A DNA stretch of 64,000 nt from Doris montereyensis (taxonomy: Eukaryota > Mollusca > Gastropoda > Nudibranchia > Dorididae): the NCBI GenBank assembly GCA_037039925.1, contig JAXRKP010001173.1, positions 58,501-122,500 on the forward strand, read 5' to 3'. Below the pieces are notes generated by a model. The model did no database searches. It had not been told where the DNA came from and saw only the letters and a list, made by a program, of their open reading frames with translations. Every line of letters begins with the position of its first letter. The stretch's first letter is position 1. This document shows, one piece after another, positions 25,598 to 38,893 of this stretch. The translations under genes and the position numbers were made by a program.

Positions 25598-26386
25598 CAG
25601 TAGTGACTGCCTACATGCCTATTTCTTGTGAATGCCCGCAATCTCAGTGAAACCAATTTTTTTCTATATAAATTGCCCCTCTAAATGCCCAAGATTTTCG
25701 CCTAAATGCCCGGTCTCAACCGCAACTGCAGGTATCATCTTCTCCAAATTATCATAAAAAGTACGTCCGTAATTCATTAAAATTTATTCTTTTTTTATCA
25801 TTACATTCCTGTAATCCCATCGCTAATAGCATTGTAACCACTCTTCATTATCTATCCAATGTATGGTAGTAAAAGATGGCCAGTCTTCTCTTCATAACTG
25901 TACCCACTGTACCCCATAGCCTTTGTCCCATTGGATCACTGGTTTGTAACTGGGCAGTTAGAATTGAACAGCCATCTGGACTCCGCCCATAGCTTTTTTC
26001 TTGATGTCGTAAGTGGCATGACAATACTTGATGTTTTAATAGACCAGGCATTCATCTCGATCGAGGGACAAAGTGTCAACAGTTTTATTGCTCCCCTGTA
26101 TGGCATTGGCTGTAGCCATTGTGCCTGCTGGTCTTCATGTGAGTGAAGATCAACAGATAACATAAAATAAAGGGGGCATTGAAAGATGGTTTTGTAAAGA
26201 AAGCCCGGTTTATTAAAGTCACACAAGAGGTACATGTTAAACTTCTGCACCATGCTCGATGAACTGCTTTATGCTCGATGAACTCACTTGCTGATCACCT
26301 CCAACCAAATTAACTCTTATCTATTTTCCCCATAATGTCCGTTTTCTCTGCTTCCCAAGCACTGGGCATTTAGGCGGTCACTACTG
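25598..26386. mobile_element. TIR DNA element with TA target duplication, copy 1
   Basis: Left end CAGTAGTGACTGCCTACATG and right end GGCATTTAGGCGGTCACTAC TG are inverted copies with few mismatches, and TA flanks both ends. CAG...CTG ends with TA duplication fit the Tc1/mariner-pogo superfamily. Subterminal CTAAATGCCC motifs repeat inside the left end. Internal frames are broken and no DDE motif could be identified, so it is non-autonomous or decayed. A relative with ends CAGTAGTCACC.../...GACTACTG lies at 47,151. Confidence 0.8.
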
Positions 26387-26467
26387 TATATAACTTTGAT
26401 GGGAGTGCACTTGTTGCAGTTTTTTGGTTTTATATTGATTGTTTAAAATTGATTTCTGATTGGGCAG

Positions 26468-26580
26468 ATTGTGGGACATTGAATATGGGAGCGTGCTTAC
26501 GTATTCTTGAAGGCCCACGAGGAGCTAGTCAGATGTATTCGTTTTGACAACAAGAGAATTGTCAGTGGTGCTTATGATGG
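26468..26580 (+). CDS. BTRC: beta-TrCP WD6 exon with two one-base insertions
   Basis: Between TGGGCAG and GATGG|GTAAGT. The first base completes Arg, then LWDIEYG follows. An extra A in GGGAGCGTGC and an extra C in GGCCCACGAG break the frame; disregarding them yields [26 protein letters not shown] and AYDG, as in all beta-TrCP proteins. The exon is 113 bp against 111 expected. The 3' part ([17 protein letters not shown]) is perfectly conserved. Confidence 0.9.
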
Positions 26581-26605
26581 GTAAGTTTAGCAGATGAGGT
26601 ATTTG

Positions 26606-27075
26606 CAGGGATGTAAATCTTTCCAAATTTTCTCTGATTTCAGATAGTTTTGATGTTGTCTTCCATGAGCATTTTTAATGTTTCTATTTAAGTCTTCTTT
26701 TTCTTTCCTGAAGTGCTTTCATATTTGTCTGAAGTTACACACAACAGTATACTATGAATAGTGATAAATTTCGGTTCCAGGCCTATTCACTATAACTATC
26801 ACCTTTTTACATGCATGGAAGCACACTGCTTCATTTTCATGGCAAACTACAATTCGTACGCTGAATTTTTAACCCCGCAGTCACACATGGAAATTTTGGG
26901 CTAAAAAATCTGAATCCTCTTTATTTCCTTTCAGACCTTTCTGACTTTTTAGTCTGAAAACTACTGACACATTCTGGTGGAAATAGGCCTTTATACTTTC
27001 ATTTCGTTTTATTAAGTGTCTCAGGATAGCTTTTCTTCTGTTTACTTTACTCTCTGTGGTTAAATATCGTATTAC
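26606..27075. mobile_element. CAGGGATGTAAAT-type TIR element, partial copy
   Basis: Starts with GCAGGGATGTAAATCTTTCC 25 bp after the WD6 donor. Its body (CACTGCTTCATTTTCATGGC, ACTACAATT, CACACATGGAAATTT) matches the element at 30,633-31,498. No matching right end was found next to it; a SINE-A copy follows. Confidence 0.65.
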
Positions 27076-27089
27076 CATTGTAAAGTTTC

Positions 27090-27355
27090 TTCAAGGCCGC
27101 TACGGCCCATAGAGCCGGAGCCTATCCTGATGTCTATAGCGTGAAACAAAACAGGTGACCATAATCACCTCCTGGCCAGGAAGCTAGTCTGATGTATGTT
27201 TTTACTCCCAAGCTAGTGCTTGTACCAATATTTGCACCTGTGTAGAGTGGGCAAAATGCGTGTTAAGTATCATTCCCAAGGAACACAATGTCAGACCTAG
27301 CTTTGCTAAGATTCAACAGTCCGGCAACATAACCGCTGGGCCAGCGACGCCACAT
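27090..27355 (-). mobile_element. SINE-A, near full-length, minus strand
   Basis: Read on the minus strand it begins with the tRNA-like head TCGCTGGCCCAGCGGTTATG, followed by TTGAATCTTAGCAAAGCTAG, GTCTGACATTGTGTTCCTTGG, CGCATTTTGCCCACTCTACA, CTAGCTTGGGAGTAAAAAC, GGCCAGGAGGTGATTATGG and ends at GGCCTTGAAGAAACTTTAC. It has the same organisation as the copy at 47,290 whose head resembles a class II (Ser/Leu) tRNA. Confidence 0.85.
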
Positions 27356-27591
27356 ACTCAGGGATGTAAATCTTTCCTGTTTTTCAGGAATTCCTGTTTT
27401 TCAGTAGATCTATCTACCTCCTAAATATCTTCTTCCTTTGATTTTATTGTAGCCTGTCTTTTTTTTTTTTCTTATTTCGTTCTTCACTAATAAATATTTG
27501 ATCTTTGTGAATGGAAATCTATTGTATAGGCAGGATTTCATGATTTTCCTGATTTGCCAACCCAACCGTAGACAAATACCGATCTCAAAAG

Positions 27592-29220
<1,629 letters not shown>

Positions 29221-29222
29221 AG

Positions 29223-30225
29223 CCCATAGGCAATGTTGACTATCACATGTATGCTGATGATACGCAGCTTTACACCTCTGCACACCCAGAAAAACTTTCT
29301 TCTTTGATATTGAAAATTCAAAATTGTTGTCATGATGTTCAAGTCTGGATGTACAAGAACAAACTAAAATTGAATAATGACAAAACGGAGGTACTACTGT
29401 GCTCCACAGAGACAAAATAAAATAAAATAGATATTTGTAATATTACACTTGCGGGGACAGAGGTTGCTATTTCTGAAAAGGCAAAGAACTTGGGGGTTAT
29501 TCTGGACAACACCTTTTCTATGGAACACCAAATTAATGCTGTTGTAAAAGCAATTTATTTTGAAATCAGTAATATTTCTCGCATGAAATCCATACTATCT
29601 TGTAAGTCTGTGAAGGCATTGGTAGTCTCGTCAGTTCTGTCTCGTTTAGACTATTGCAACTCGCTCCTGGCTGGAATCACAGAAGAGAAAAATTTTAAAA
29701 CTACAAAGAGCACAAAATTGTGCAGCAAGATTGGTTCTGAGTAAACCCAGATCAGAAAGCTCAACATCAATGTTAAGAACTCTTCATTGGTTGCCAGTCA
29801 GGGCGAGGATTGAATACAAAATTGCTGTTCTATGTTACAACACACTTCAGTCATCTATACCATCATATCTAAAAGATCTAATTTCATATGTTCCATAAAG
29901 AGTTCTTAGATCCCAAGATTCAAAATTATTGATTGTGCCCAAATCTAATTTAAAAACTTTTGGTAATAGGGCTTTTGTTGTTTCTGGTCCTCTTATTTGG
30001 AATTCCTTTCCCCTTTCCTTGAATAGCATTGCGATATTTAAGAGACATCTGAAGACACATCTTTTCAACAAATGCTTCTAATACATTGTATTTTATTTAT
30101 TTCAATTCAGCTGCTACAGTGTGTGTTTGGGTGCGTGTGTGTGTTGTGTCTGTCTGCGATGTGGTTGTGCAAATGTCTTTGTGAAGCGCCTCGAGGTCTA
30201 GGCAGAAGGCGCCATATAAATGATC

Positions 30226-30258
<33 letters not shown>
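29223..30258 (+). mobile_element. L2/CR1-like LINE, 5'-truncated, with (TTA)n tail
   Basis: Starts within the reverse transcriptase: [11 protein letters not shown] has the catalytic YADD (29,250-29,261), followed by [12 protein letters not shown] later frame gives LGVILDNTFSMEHQIN, SSVLSRLDYCNSLLAGI and, after a shift, LHWLPVRARIEYKI, the standard order in L2/CR1 elements. The 3' UTR has GTGAAGCGCCTCGAGG and GGCGCCATATAAATGATC, then (TTA)n, the typical L2-type terminus. Two frameshifts and a stop inactivate it. Its 5' edge coincides with the end of the pyrimidine tract. Confidence 0.9.
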
Positions 30259-30262
<4 letters not shown>

Positions 30263-30632
30263 CACAATACACATAGAAACATTGCTGTTTGGAACATAAA
30301 CATTTAGGACACTCACAAGCAGCATATACGTAACATTATAGAACACACACATGCTAACAAACAGACTGATGGACAAACAGTACAATGGCATACATAGACT
30401 ATAGATATTACAAAGGGACTTAACATAATAAAAAATATTGATATTACAGAAGGGGAAGTAATAATGACAATTTGATATCCGTCACAGTAACACTATTAAC
30501 AGGCATAAAATTAAGCTCTTTCTTTTTTCATTTTTGAGTTGTTTTGCTTAGATGCTCTGAATCTCAACTTTCAGTTGGTACATACTCTTTGTGCTGAAAA
30601 ACAATATGATTTGTATCATATTACATAATATT

Positions 30633-31498
30633 CAGGGATGTAAATCTTTCAGGTTTCCTCTGATTTCAGATTATTTAAGGTTTTCTGGTTTTAACATATC
30701 CTAATCCTAAGTTTCCTTTTCTTCCCTTTACTAAAAATACTTCTATGTTCGCTGTTATGAATAGGTGAGATGGTTTAGCACAACAGGATACAATTCCTGA
30801 TTCCACGCCCATCATGATTTTCATATCAATCATAAGCGGAAGCAAACTGCTTCATTTTCACCTTTCACTTTCATGACGAACTACAATTTCCACACTGATC
30901 CGTGAGGCCCGGCTACTCACACGAAGATTTCAGATTTAAAAATGCATTTGTTGTAGAAATAGCCTTTCATGCAAAGGATTTTGAGATAAATTTAGACAAT
31001 GTTGAGACGCACTGACTTACCTCTTGCCTCACTGCAGTCGTATGGTTCAGTTGTGAATGTGATCTAGCCTAGTTAATAGAATCGGAATTGATTGAGAATT
31101 TTGCTATTGCTGTTGTAATAATAAGCAGATTTTCAAAACAACTAACTCTAGATCTAGGTTAAATGTAAGCTAGCTCCAGAATGTAGATCTAGACAATTTA
31201 ACAAATTGGGGATGACCGGTCAAAGTTAAGGTTTAAAGATCGGGATTCACCAGTAGATGTGATTGGTCTTCGAGATCTAAGTTTTATGTCTAAGAACAAA
31301 TTCTGGCTGTCAACTTAAGATTGTAATGATGAATTCCTTTCTAGTTATATCTGGAAGGTTGAGAAAAGAAAAATGACATTGCATGGTGCTGTTCTTTGTA
31401 AGTGTGAGATTAAATACGGTCCATGAGGTGTTCGGTGTTGAAAGTTTCTCGTTTCAGAGACTTTCAGATTTTTTTTTTCATTTGCCATTTACACCCTG
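30633..31498. mobile_element. CAGGGATGTAAAT-type TIR element, complete
   Basis: The left end CAGGGATGTAAATC and right end CATTTGCCATTTACACCCTG are short inverted repeats, and AATATT flanks both sides (30,627-30,632 and 31,499-31,504), a candidate target duplication. It is 866 bp with no transposase frame. Partial relatives start at 26,606 and 27,360, and a free right end (GGCCATTTACATCCCTG) lies at about 31,536-31,553, suggesting nested insertions. Confidence 0.7.
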
Positions 31499-32060
31499 AA
31501 TATTACATGTTGTTTTTAAGTTTCTTGAAATTTTTTGATTGGCCATTTACATCCCTGCATACTTAATTCCATTGTGATTAGTGTTAAATCAATTTCATTC
31601 CTCATGGCAAATCAAAGCCCCCCCCAACCCCCACTTTATTTTTAGTAGTGTATTATTGTGACCTTTTGTCTCGTAATCTAGGCTTAGATCTATGTTTATG
31701 ACCGACCAAGTAATAGGAGCGATTGAACTACTTGAGTGAATCTAGATCTAAAGATCTAGATAATAATTCTAGATCTTAGTAAAGTTCAATTGACAGCCTG
31801 ACTCAGTTTTAGGCCGTAGATCTGAGTGTAGTGTAAAGAAGTTTGTGAGCTGCCAGTTAAGCTCGAAATCAGCTTGTTCTTTAAATTGTATCAATGTTAT
31901 TTGTACTGGATAGTCTAGATATAGCTCTAAAGGTAGCTAGATCTATGGCCTTTATTCTAGCCTAGAGATCTAATTTCACAGCCGATGGTTAGCCAGCCTT
32001 AAAAAAAAAAAAATCTTAACTAGGCTAGATAGATCAAGATCTAATTTATTTAGAGTTAGA
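31140..32060. repeat. GATCTA-rich intronic region
   Basis: Repeated AGATCTAG/CTAGATCT words (for example 31,147, 31,183, 31,740-31,775, 32,030-32,070) without a fixed period. Confidence 0.6.
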
Positions 32061-32149
32061 GGTCTAGAAACTAGTAACTAGCCAACTACTAGAGATATAG
32101 AAACTGATGATCTTCTTCAAAGCCTTCGGCACTTGATAGACAAGATAAC

Positions 32150-33058
32150 ATGGATGAAAGACATCAAGGACTGGATGAAAAACATCAAGAATTGGATGAA
32201 AGACATCAAGGACTGGATGAAAGACATCAAGGATTGGATGAAAGACATCAATGACTGGATGAAAGATATCAATGACTGGATGAAAGATATCAAGGATTGG
32301 ATGAAAGACATCAAGGATTGATGAATGACATCAAGGACTGGATGAAAGATATCAATGACTGGATGAAAGATATCAAGGATTGGATGAAAGATATCAAGGA
32401 TTGGATGAAAGTTATCAAGGATTGGATGAAAGATATCAAGGATTGGATGAAATATATCAAGGATTGGATGAAAGACATCAAGGATTGGATGAAAGACATC
32501 AATGACTGGATGAAAGATATCAAGGATTGGATGAAAGACATCAAGGATTGGATGAAAGACATCAATGACTGGATGAAAGACATCAAGGATTGGATGAAAG
32601 ACATCAATGACTGGATGAAAGATATCAAGGATTGGATGAAAGACATCAGTGACTGGGTGAAAGACATCAAGGACTGGATGAAAGACATCAAGGACTGGAT
32701 GAAAGATATCAAGGATTGGATGAAAGACATCAAGGATTGGATGAAATACATCAATTACTGGATGAAAGACATCAAGGACTGGATGAAAGACATCAATGCC
32801 TGGATGAAAGACATCAATGCCTGGATGAAAGACATCAATGACTGGGTGAAAGACATCAAGGATTGAATGAAAGACATCAAGGACTGGTTACAAGACATCA
32901 AGGATTGAATGAAAGATATCAAGGACTAGAAAGAAATCAAGGATTGAATGAAAGACATCAAGGACTGGATGAAAGACATCAAGGATTGAATGAAAGACAT
33001 CAAGGACTGGATGAAAGACATCAAGGATTGAATGAAAGACATCAAGGATTGGATGAAA
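32150..33058 (+). repeat. 21-bp minisatellite (about 43 units)
   Basis: Unit ATGAAAGACATCAAGGACTG G with variants at AAGGAC/AAGGAT/AATGAC. Because 21 is divisible by 3, the plus frame reads MKDIKDW repeatedly (32,297-32,866) and the minus frame is open as well. The frame is broken by deletions at about 32,320 and 32,866 and by TGA in later units (GATTGA), and there is no splice or start context, so I treat it as non-coding intronic satellite between the WD6 and WD7 exons. Confidence 0.95.
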
Positions 33059-33469
33059 ATGTGTGTTGCAGGAGTTGGTATGAAGGCACAAGACAATAAA
33101 GTATTGAAGTATTAAAGTTATGACCTGTCAAGACCATGGGAGGTAATGATGTACGTTTTTAGTAGCATTTTTGTTGGGTTGTTGTTTTTGGGGAAGATGT
33201 TCTTGGAGCTGAGTTTATTAGAATGAGTCTGTTCAGATTCCAGATCTTACATAAAGACCTGTGTGGTATTACCAAGTCTGTTAGTAAACCCTGCTTATCT
33301 TCTTTTTTTTTTTATAACGTTTAAATGTCAATAATAATAATGTTGTTTTGTAGTCCCATGTACTGGCATGTACTCGAGCCCCTTTGAGCACTGTTATGGT
33401 GTGGATGGTTTATTATTATTATAATCATTTTTATTATTTTGTAATTCTGTGTTTGATTTCCCCCACCAG

Positions 33470-33548
33470 AAAAATCAAGGTATGGGATCTTCAAGCAGCT
33501 TTAGATCCAAGGACTCCAGCTGCCACTCTCTGTCTTCGAACTCTTGTG
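33470..33548 (+). CDS. BTRC: beta-TrCP exon, end of WD6 and loop to WD7
   Basis: After CCCCCACCAG the first base completes Gly; the exon then reads [26 protein letters not shown] and ends at GTG|GTGAGT. The DPR.P..TLCL.TLV loop before the last blade is diagnostic of beta-TrCP. Intact. Confidence 0.96.
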
Positions 33549-34324
33549 GTGAGTTGACAATCATCTTAATTGCATGATTTTGTACATTTCAAAAATATGA
33601 TTAAACTGATCATGGGACTGAATTTGTAGTTTAAGAATTTTTTTGTTTGAACATATCTTTATTCTAACGTTACTCAAATGGCCTGTTTTAGGTGTTTGTT
33701 CAATATTTGAAATGTTTGAATTATCTAGGTGAATTTCATACTTAAATGTAATTTAAAAGAGAAAAAAAAAGAAGCTTTAACTACTTATTTTGCTGCCTGT
33801 GAGTTATTTCTATGCTGATAATAATTTTTAAGTTGGCCAAGGGACTGCTAAACAGGGACAAAATTTGCCCCTGATAAGCCTACTGCTACAGGAGAGAGGC
33901 TGTGAATTTCCATGGAATAAGCTGAAATCTTCATGGGCTCTTTGATGCTCCTCTCCTATCCCGCCACAATGGTTGTAAGCCAACGAAAGCCCTGTCCCAA
34001 TAATGGCTGGGATCTCCCACTGGGAGACCAACCCCAAACTTATCCTTGAGATGGGGCTAATCGAGCTGTTGCATTGAATTGGGAGGCCTGTATGTATCTG
34101 ATGTCTCCTCCTGATTGCAATCAAAGTGGACCACATGTATCTGTTACGGCCCTTTCAGTTTCACCAGTTGAGAAAAGAAAACATGAAAGTCATCATTTCA
34201 ATGGTTCTTTTGGAGCTATTAAGAAAGAAAAACAAAAGACTGGCCATAGAATAAAAATTGAGTTAATTAATTCTTTTGTTTTTTTGTTTGTACACAAAAA
34301 TATATCATCCTTTATCATCTACAG

Positions 34325-34480
34325 GAACATTCAGGACGGGTCTTTAGGCTACAGTTTGATGAGTTTCAAATCGTCAGCAGTTCTCATGATGATACCATCT
34401 TGGTGTGGGACTTTTTAAACGTTCCTGTACCGGAAGGCCAGCGATCTCCCTCCAGAACTTACACATATGTATCGAAATGA
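34325..34480 (+). CDS. BTRC: beta-TrCP last coding exon, WD7 and C terminus
   Basis: Starts after TCATCTACAG and runs 51 codons to TGA at 34,478-34,480. It reads [32 protein letters not shown] and ends with a short family-like tail [12 protein letters not shown], close to the vertebrate C terminus ([11 protein letters not shown]) and unlike the longer fly tail. This closes the seven-bladed propeller. Intact. Confidence 0.97.
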   Translation, partial: EHSGRVFRLQFDEFQIVSSSHDDTILVWDFLNVPVPEGQRSPSRTYTYVSK

Positions 34481-35088
34481 TCTTTTTCCTATCTTATTAA
34501 GTGAAATATTGTATTAATTGTAAAGCTTATGTTACAGTACATGAAATTACTAAGCCTGTTTGATATGTAGATTTTTGTGAATGGCGTTTTGTCATCTTGT
34601 CCTATCACCTTTCTTTATATGTTATGTTGTTTGCAACAACTTTCTCTGGTATTTGTATTTATTCTTCACAATATTGTGATAAACTGTGATGCCGGCCTTA
34701 CTTGATTGGTAGTCAGAGCCTGTTCTTACAAGCAGATACGGTTTACCTTTTTCTTGCTACTGATCTTCTACTGTCTTATGGGGTATCAAGTTGAGTTGTT
34801 TCATGAATGTAGTCATTTGGCGTCTTGGTCTTGTTCATCCTCTGCGTCATGAAGGCCAAGCCTGGTGGGCTTGCTCTGGCTAGCACTCTATGGTTTTTTT
34901 CTTGGTTTATTTTGGTGTTTTCTCACCAGATAGGGCAAAGTCTACCAGTCAAGTAAGCAATCATAGCGATAAAATGATGGAACAATCATGCATTAGCAAT
35001 CTCTTGTAAACTTCTTTTTTGTGTTTATTGGAGTTTCTGTTCAAGAATCTTTGAAATATTTTGAGGGTTTAAAAAAATAATTTAGGGC

Positions 35089-35116
35089 GGGGGGGGGGGG
35101 GGGGGGGGGGGGGGGG
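35089..35116 (+). repeat. Poly-G run (28 G)
   Basis: Uninterrupted G tract, capable of G-quadruplex formation on the plus strand. Length is likely to be unreliable in any sequencing technology. Confidence 0.9.
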
Positions 35117-36929
35117 TTCAAAGGGTCAGGTTTTTTCTCTCATTATTCTTTACCTTTCTGGCGTGTTGGATTAACGCACTCACTGCTGGGCCTCACAGAA
35201 TGCCACATTGATCACAACCGTGAGTTCTAGTATAGTTCGCAAACCATCACCCATTATCTATTTGTGTATGTAGGGACATGAAAATGGGAGTAATAATAGA
35301 GGGATAAATGAGCTTTGCCATGCAAAAGAAAATGTAGTGGTCTTGATGTTACAGACCTTGAAAACTTCACAGTAATTTGTAGAAATATTATTCTTTTTCA
35401 GACATCATAATCATATATTTGTCACTCATTCAAAATTAAAAATAAAACCCATGAAAGACAATGCTGTTTATTGTGAGGTGAATATATATTATGAAATGAT
35501 TATGGTGATGATTCCAATTATCAGCTTTATTTTCAAAATTAATTCACCCCAATCAATGCTTGTCTTTGCATGAAAATCCAGAAGAAACACAGTTGGTCAG
35601 TGCAGAGGAAAGTGTGTTATCACATCAATATCAGGAATCTAGATGTGATGGGCCTGTGATGATGCATACTAGTTAAAGGTTTTTAAATTATTTATTTTGA
35701 GATACAATCTTTTTGAATGACCCAGGCTATGCGATCGCTTGAATTTGAGTCTTTGATTTCACAGATGAAGTTATTATTTTCTAGGGAAATTCTTTTCATT
35801 TTTGAGCTTTGATCTAGGAAGGCTTTAAAATAATAGGACTTTGAACCTGCTAGAGATGATTACCACTGGCTATTGCCAGCGTAGTTGATCACTTCGAAGA
35901 GGAGGAAATGACAGTTCGTGATTGTAAAAGAACTATTTGTGCCTATGGACATTTCTCTTTAAATGTTACCTGGTGTAGAGGAGTAAGCGTAGGTTCATAA
36001 AAATATGTAAGACCAAATGCATGTATGTCAAAATCAGAATTTATCAAGGAAAAATGTGATCATACTTGTGTAGGCCTTGACTCTATGCCGTCAATGGCAC
36101 AGGTGTCGGCTTTGGCAGTGAGTTTGTTTTTTTCCTCAATTATCGTGCGGATTGCCTTTATTATTTGCTCCATACATTAGACAAAATCATGAATTTAAAA
36201 AAAACAATGTGTCATATTTAAGATCTCATTTGCCCATAGAAGAAGGTGTCTTTACTAATTTTGTCTCTCTTTCTTAGATCAAAAAGTGGGAAGAAAGGTG
36301 ATCAGAAGAAGAAGAAAATAGTATTACACAAGTTTGATCTTTCGCAAGGAAAATGCTCTTTGTTTATTGTTAATTTCAGGAAAGGGTGCGGTATTGTAGA
36401 AGGAAAAATTAAGTTAGGCTCCTTTCATTTTTTCCTTCTGCTGTACTCAATATTCTTACCATCATTCACTTAAATCATTTGTATAAATATATATTTCAGA
36501 TATCCTCTAGGCAAATTTTTTGTTTAAAGTTTTCAAACCTGACAACATAGACCTTGTTATATTTATATATTGTTTTCTTTCACTCAATATGGAAGCCAAA
36601 ATGCTTCATCTTATAAATCACATCGTGTTGCAGGTCATTCTGCATTCATCTATTGTTATAGTCATATAAATGTAAAAACACACAGATCCATCAGCTTATA
36701 AAAGATTTCAATTACGACAGCTGGAGCTGATGTTTGGATTGCATGTTTTATGTTTTCTTTGAGACATGTTAGTGTTGGTTGTCAAGTGCTGTGTTGTGAC
36801 AAATTGATAGTTCTTGTGACTATTTTTTTCTTTTTCAAATTTTGTTAAGTTAATGATCATCCTTCCGTCAACAGACCATATCTGCAATACTGTCTCACCA
36901 GTCAAATGTTGTTTTTTTTTTTTCTGTTT

Positions 36930-37060
36930 TTGTTGTGGGCCGTTGGCGGGTTCTGCTGGTAGGTTCTATTTCTTTCCTTTTCACTCTTTTACTCATTTTT
37001 CATCTTGCTGTTTCCTCTTAATTCACCCTGTGCATATGGTGGATGGGGTAAATTTCAATG
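36930..37060. repeat. Dispersed repeat shared with 24,990-25,105
   Basis: Contains TTGTGGGCCGTTGGCGGGTT and TGCTGGTAGGTTCTATTTC, the first part also resembling 17,885-17,915, and then the CATATGGTGGATGGGGTA end shared with the copy near 25,070. Confidence 0.55.
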
Positions 37061-38454
37061 AAAATAAACACAGCTTTTGTTTTTGTTGTTTTGTTGGTTT
37101 TTTCTTGCTGTGTTTGGTGGGCTCTATCAAGATAGCCCTCTTCTTTTCTCTTTATTGTTATATATTATATAAACACATGTACATCTGTCTTGTCATCCTT
37201 GCAGATACCAAACGCGAAGTTACTTATCATGTCAATGAATCCTGTCCTTTTTTAAAAAGTCAAGATAACTACATGACCTTGATATCTTATCGTAGATTGA
37301 CTTGGCCTTGTTCCTAAATATATTATATATACATCATGAAAATGTCACCATGCAAAGTTTCTTATCATCCACTCCAAACCACCATTTGCATTGATTGCAT
37401 TCCAAATTCCAAGCTCGTTGGTTTTTACAGTTGTGCTTTTGCTTTTTGTCGTCTTTGTTTTCAGTAAGGAAGCTCTTTACAAAAATTCATGTTTTCACAT
37501 CATTTGATTCGATTCATCATGTAGTTTGATATTATTATCGGTTGAAATGCTCTACTATACTATTACTTCATAACTTCCCCGAAAGGAGATAGATCATTCT
37601 CATTTTTCTTTTCTTTGATCAAATAAGTTATTATAGTTTGTGAAAATGTAACTTAAAATGAACTATGTGTAAACAGCTCCTTATTTTTAAAAAAGTTATC
37701 TTTTTCTTTCTCTTTTTCTCCTCCTCTTTTCATCCCACCTACACGTCTCTTCACTCCCCCAATTTCCTTTGTTCACAAGTTACAAGAAGGTTTTCATTTG
37801 ATCATCATAGACATACTTACGTTGTATTTGTCCTTTATCATACTTATATTTGACATTGTGCCTCTTGTCTGAGCCAGACTTCACTGGAGAATGCAAAGGT
37901 TATGGATGTTCTGTTTCCTTAAATGACAATGTGAGATTATGATTTATGAATAATAGTAGAGTTTGCTTCGTTTCCTTTGTGTGCTTTGTGAAATAAGATG
38001 CACATTGTCATTACCCTCACCCAATCCCACCCTTTCCAAAATGGCGATTTTAAACATTTGTATGTAAAATTATTCTGGATGCTCAGAGCAAGTAAATGAC
38101 TGACGAGATTTGTTGTGTTGCTCCTTTCCTTATTATATATCATTCTAAAGGCTGAAAAAATGTGAGCTACTTTGGGTTTGAAATTTTAATTGTTTGGTTT
38201 CTCATTGCTTTTTTGTTTAGTTTGGGTTTTATAAACCCTTCCTGCCATTTGTTTTCCCTTCATGCGTTGTACAATAAAACTGGAAGATATGATGTATATA
38301 TACATGAAATAACATGCATTTGACTTTAACTCTCTGTAAATGGTTTGTTGGTTTGGTCAGTGCTAAATTATAATATTTATGAATAGATTAGAACTGTCAT
38401 CTCCCTTAGTTTTTTAGGTGTTTTTTTTTAGTAAATTTAAAGTTTGTTGAAAGC

Positions 38455-38735
38455 TGTTATGGGCTTTGAAACCAGAGCCCATGCCAGTTTCTATCACTAG
38501 TGAGTAAGTACCCCTAGGCCACCCACACTAGATCATGGGAAGTGAAACTAGTGATGAACCATCATCTCCTGGACAAGGTTCTGTCTGTTGCAAGTTTTTA
38601 CTTCCCATCTGGTTGTGGTACCCATTTGCACATGGGCTGAGTAGTGACATTGGATGTCTACCCCAAGGAGGAGCACGATGTCATTGTCAGACTTGAACAT
38701 AGTCAGGATTTGAGTTAACAGCTGGCAGGCGCTAT
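38455..38735 (-). mobile_element. SINE-A copy, minus strand, diverged
   Basis: Contains minus-strand counterparts of the family body: GGCTTTGAAACCAGAGCCCATG near its left end, ATCATCTCCTGGACAAGG, GGTACCCATTTGCACATGGG, and GTCAGACTTGAACATAGTCAGG near the head side. It ends next to a (TACA)n tract. Confidence 0.65.
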
Positions 38736-38746
38736 TGGTTATTTCT

Positions 38747-38881
38747 ACTTCATACATATATACATACATACATACATACATGCATACATACGTACGTACG
38801 TACATACATACATACACACATGCATGCACACATACATACATACATACATACATCCATACATATATACATATATACATACAT
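38747..38881. repeat. (TACA)n microsatellite
   Basis: Imperfect CATA/TACA tetranucleotide array with ACGT and CACA variants, immediately upstream of a LINE insertion. Confidence 0.95.
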
Positions 38882-38893
38882 ACACTTTTCCAT

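Larger units (their letters stand above)
34481..38300 (+). other. BTRC: Possible long 3' UTR and downstream flank of beta-TrCP
   Basis: No coding feature is evident for nearly 4 kb after the stop. The text is T-rich, with candidate poly(A) signals (AATAAA at about 35,441 and at 38,273-38,278 in ACAATAAAAC). Vertebrate beta-TrCP mRNAs have multi-kilobase 3' UTRs, so a long UTR is plausible, but no transcript evidence can be seen in the sequence. A 28-G run lies at 35,089-35,116. Confidence 0.3.

Noticed and set aside
25848..26253. Transposase ORF in the TIR element
   Set aside because: The minus frames are short and broken and contain no DDE-type motif or clear transposase words.
32297..32866. 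189-codon frame with MKDIKDW heptads as a coiled-coil gene
   Set aside because: It lies in an intronic 21-bp satellite, the frame is broken on both sides, the opposite strand is equally open, and no exon signals were found.
36248..36475. Possible extra exon after TTTCTTAG, with a Lys-rich frame
   Set aside because: It lies downstream of the beta-TrCP stop, the frame has no family resemblance, and no donor or partner exon could be found.
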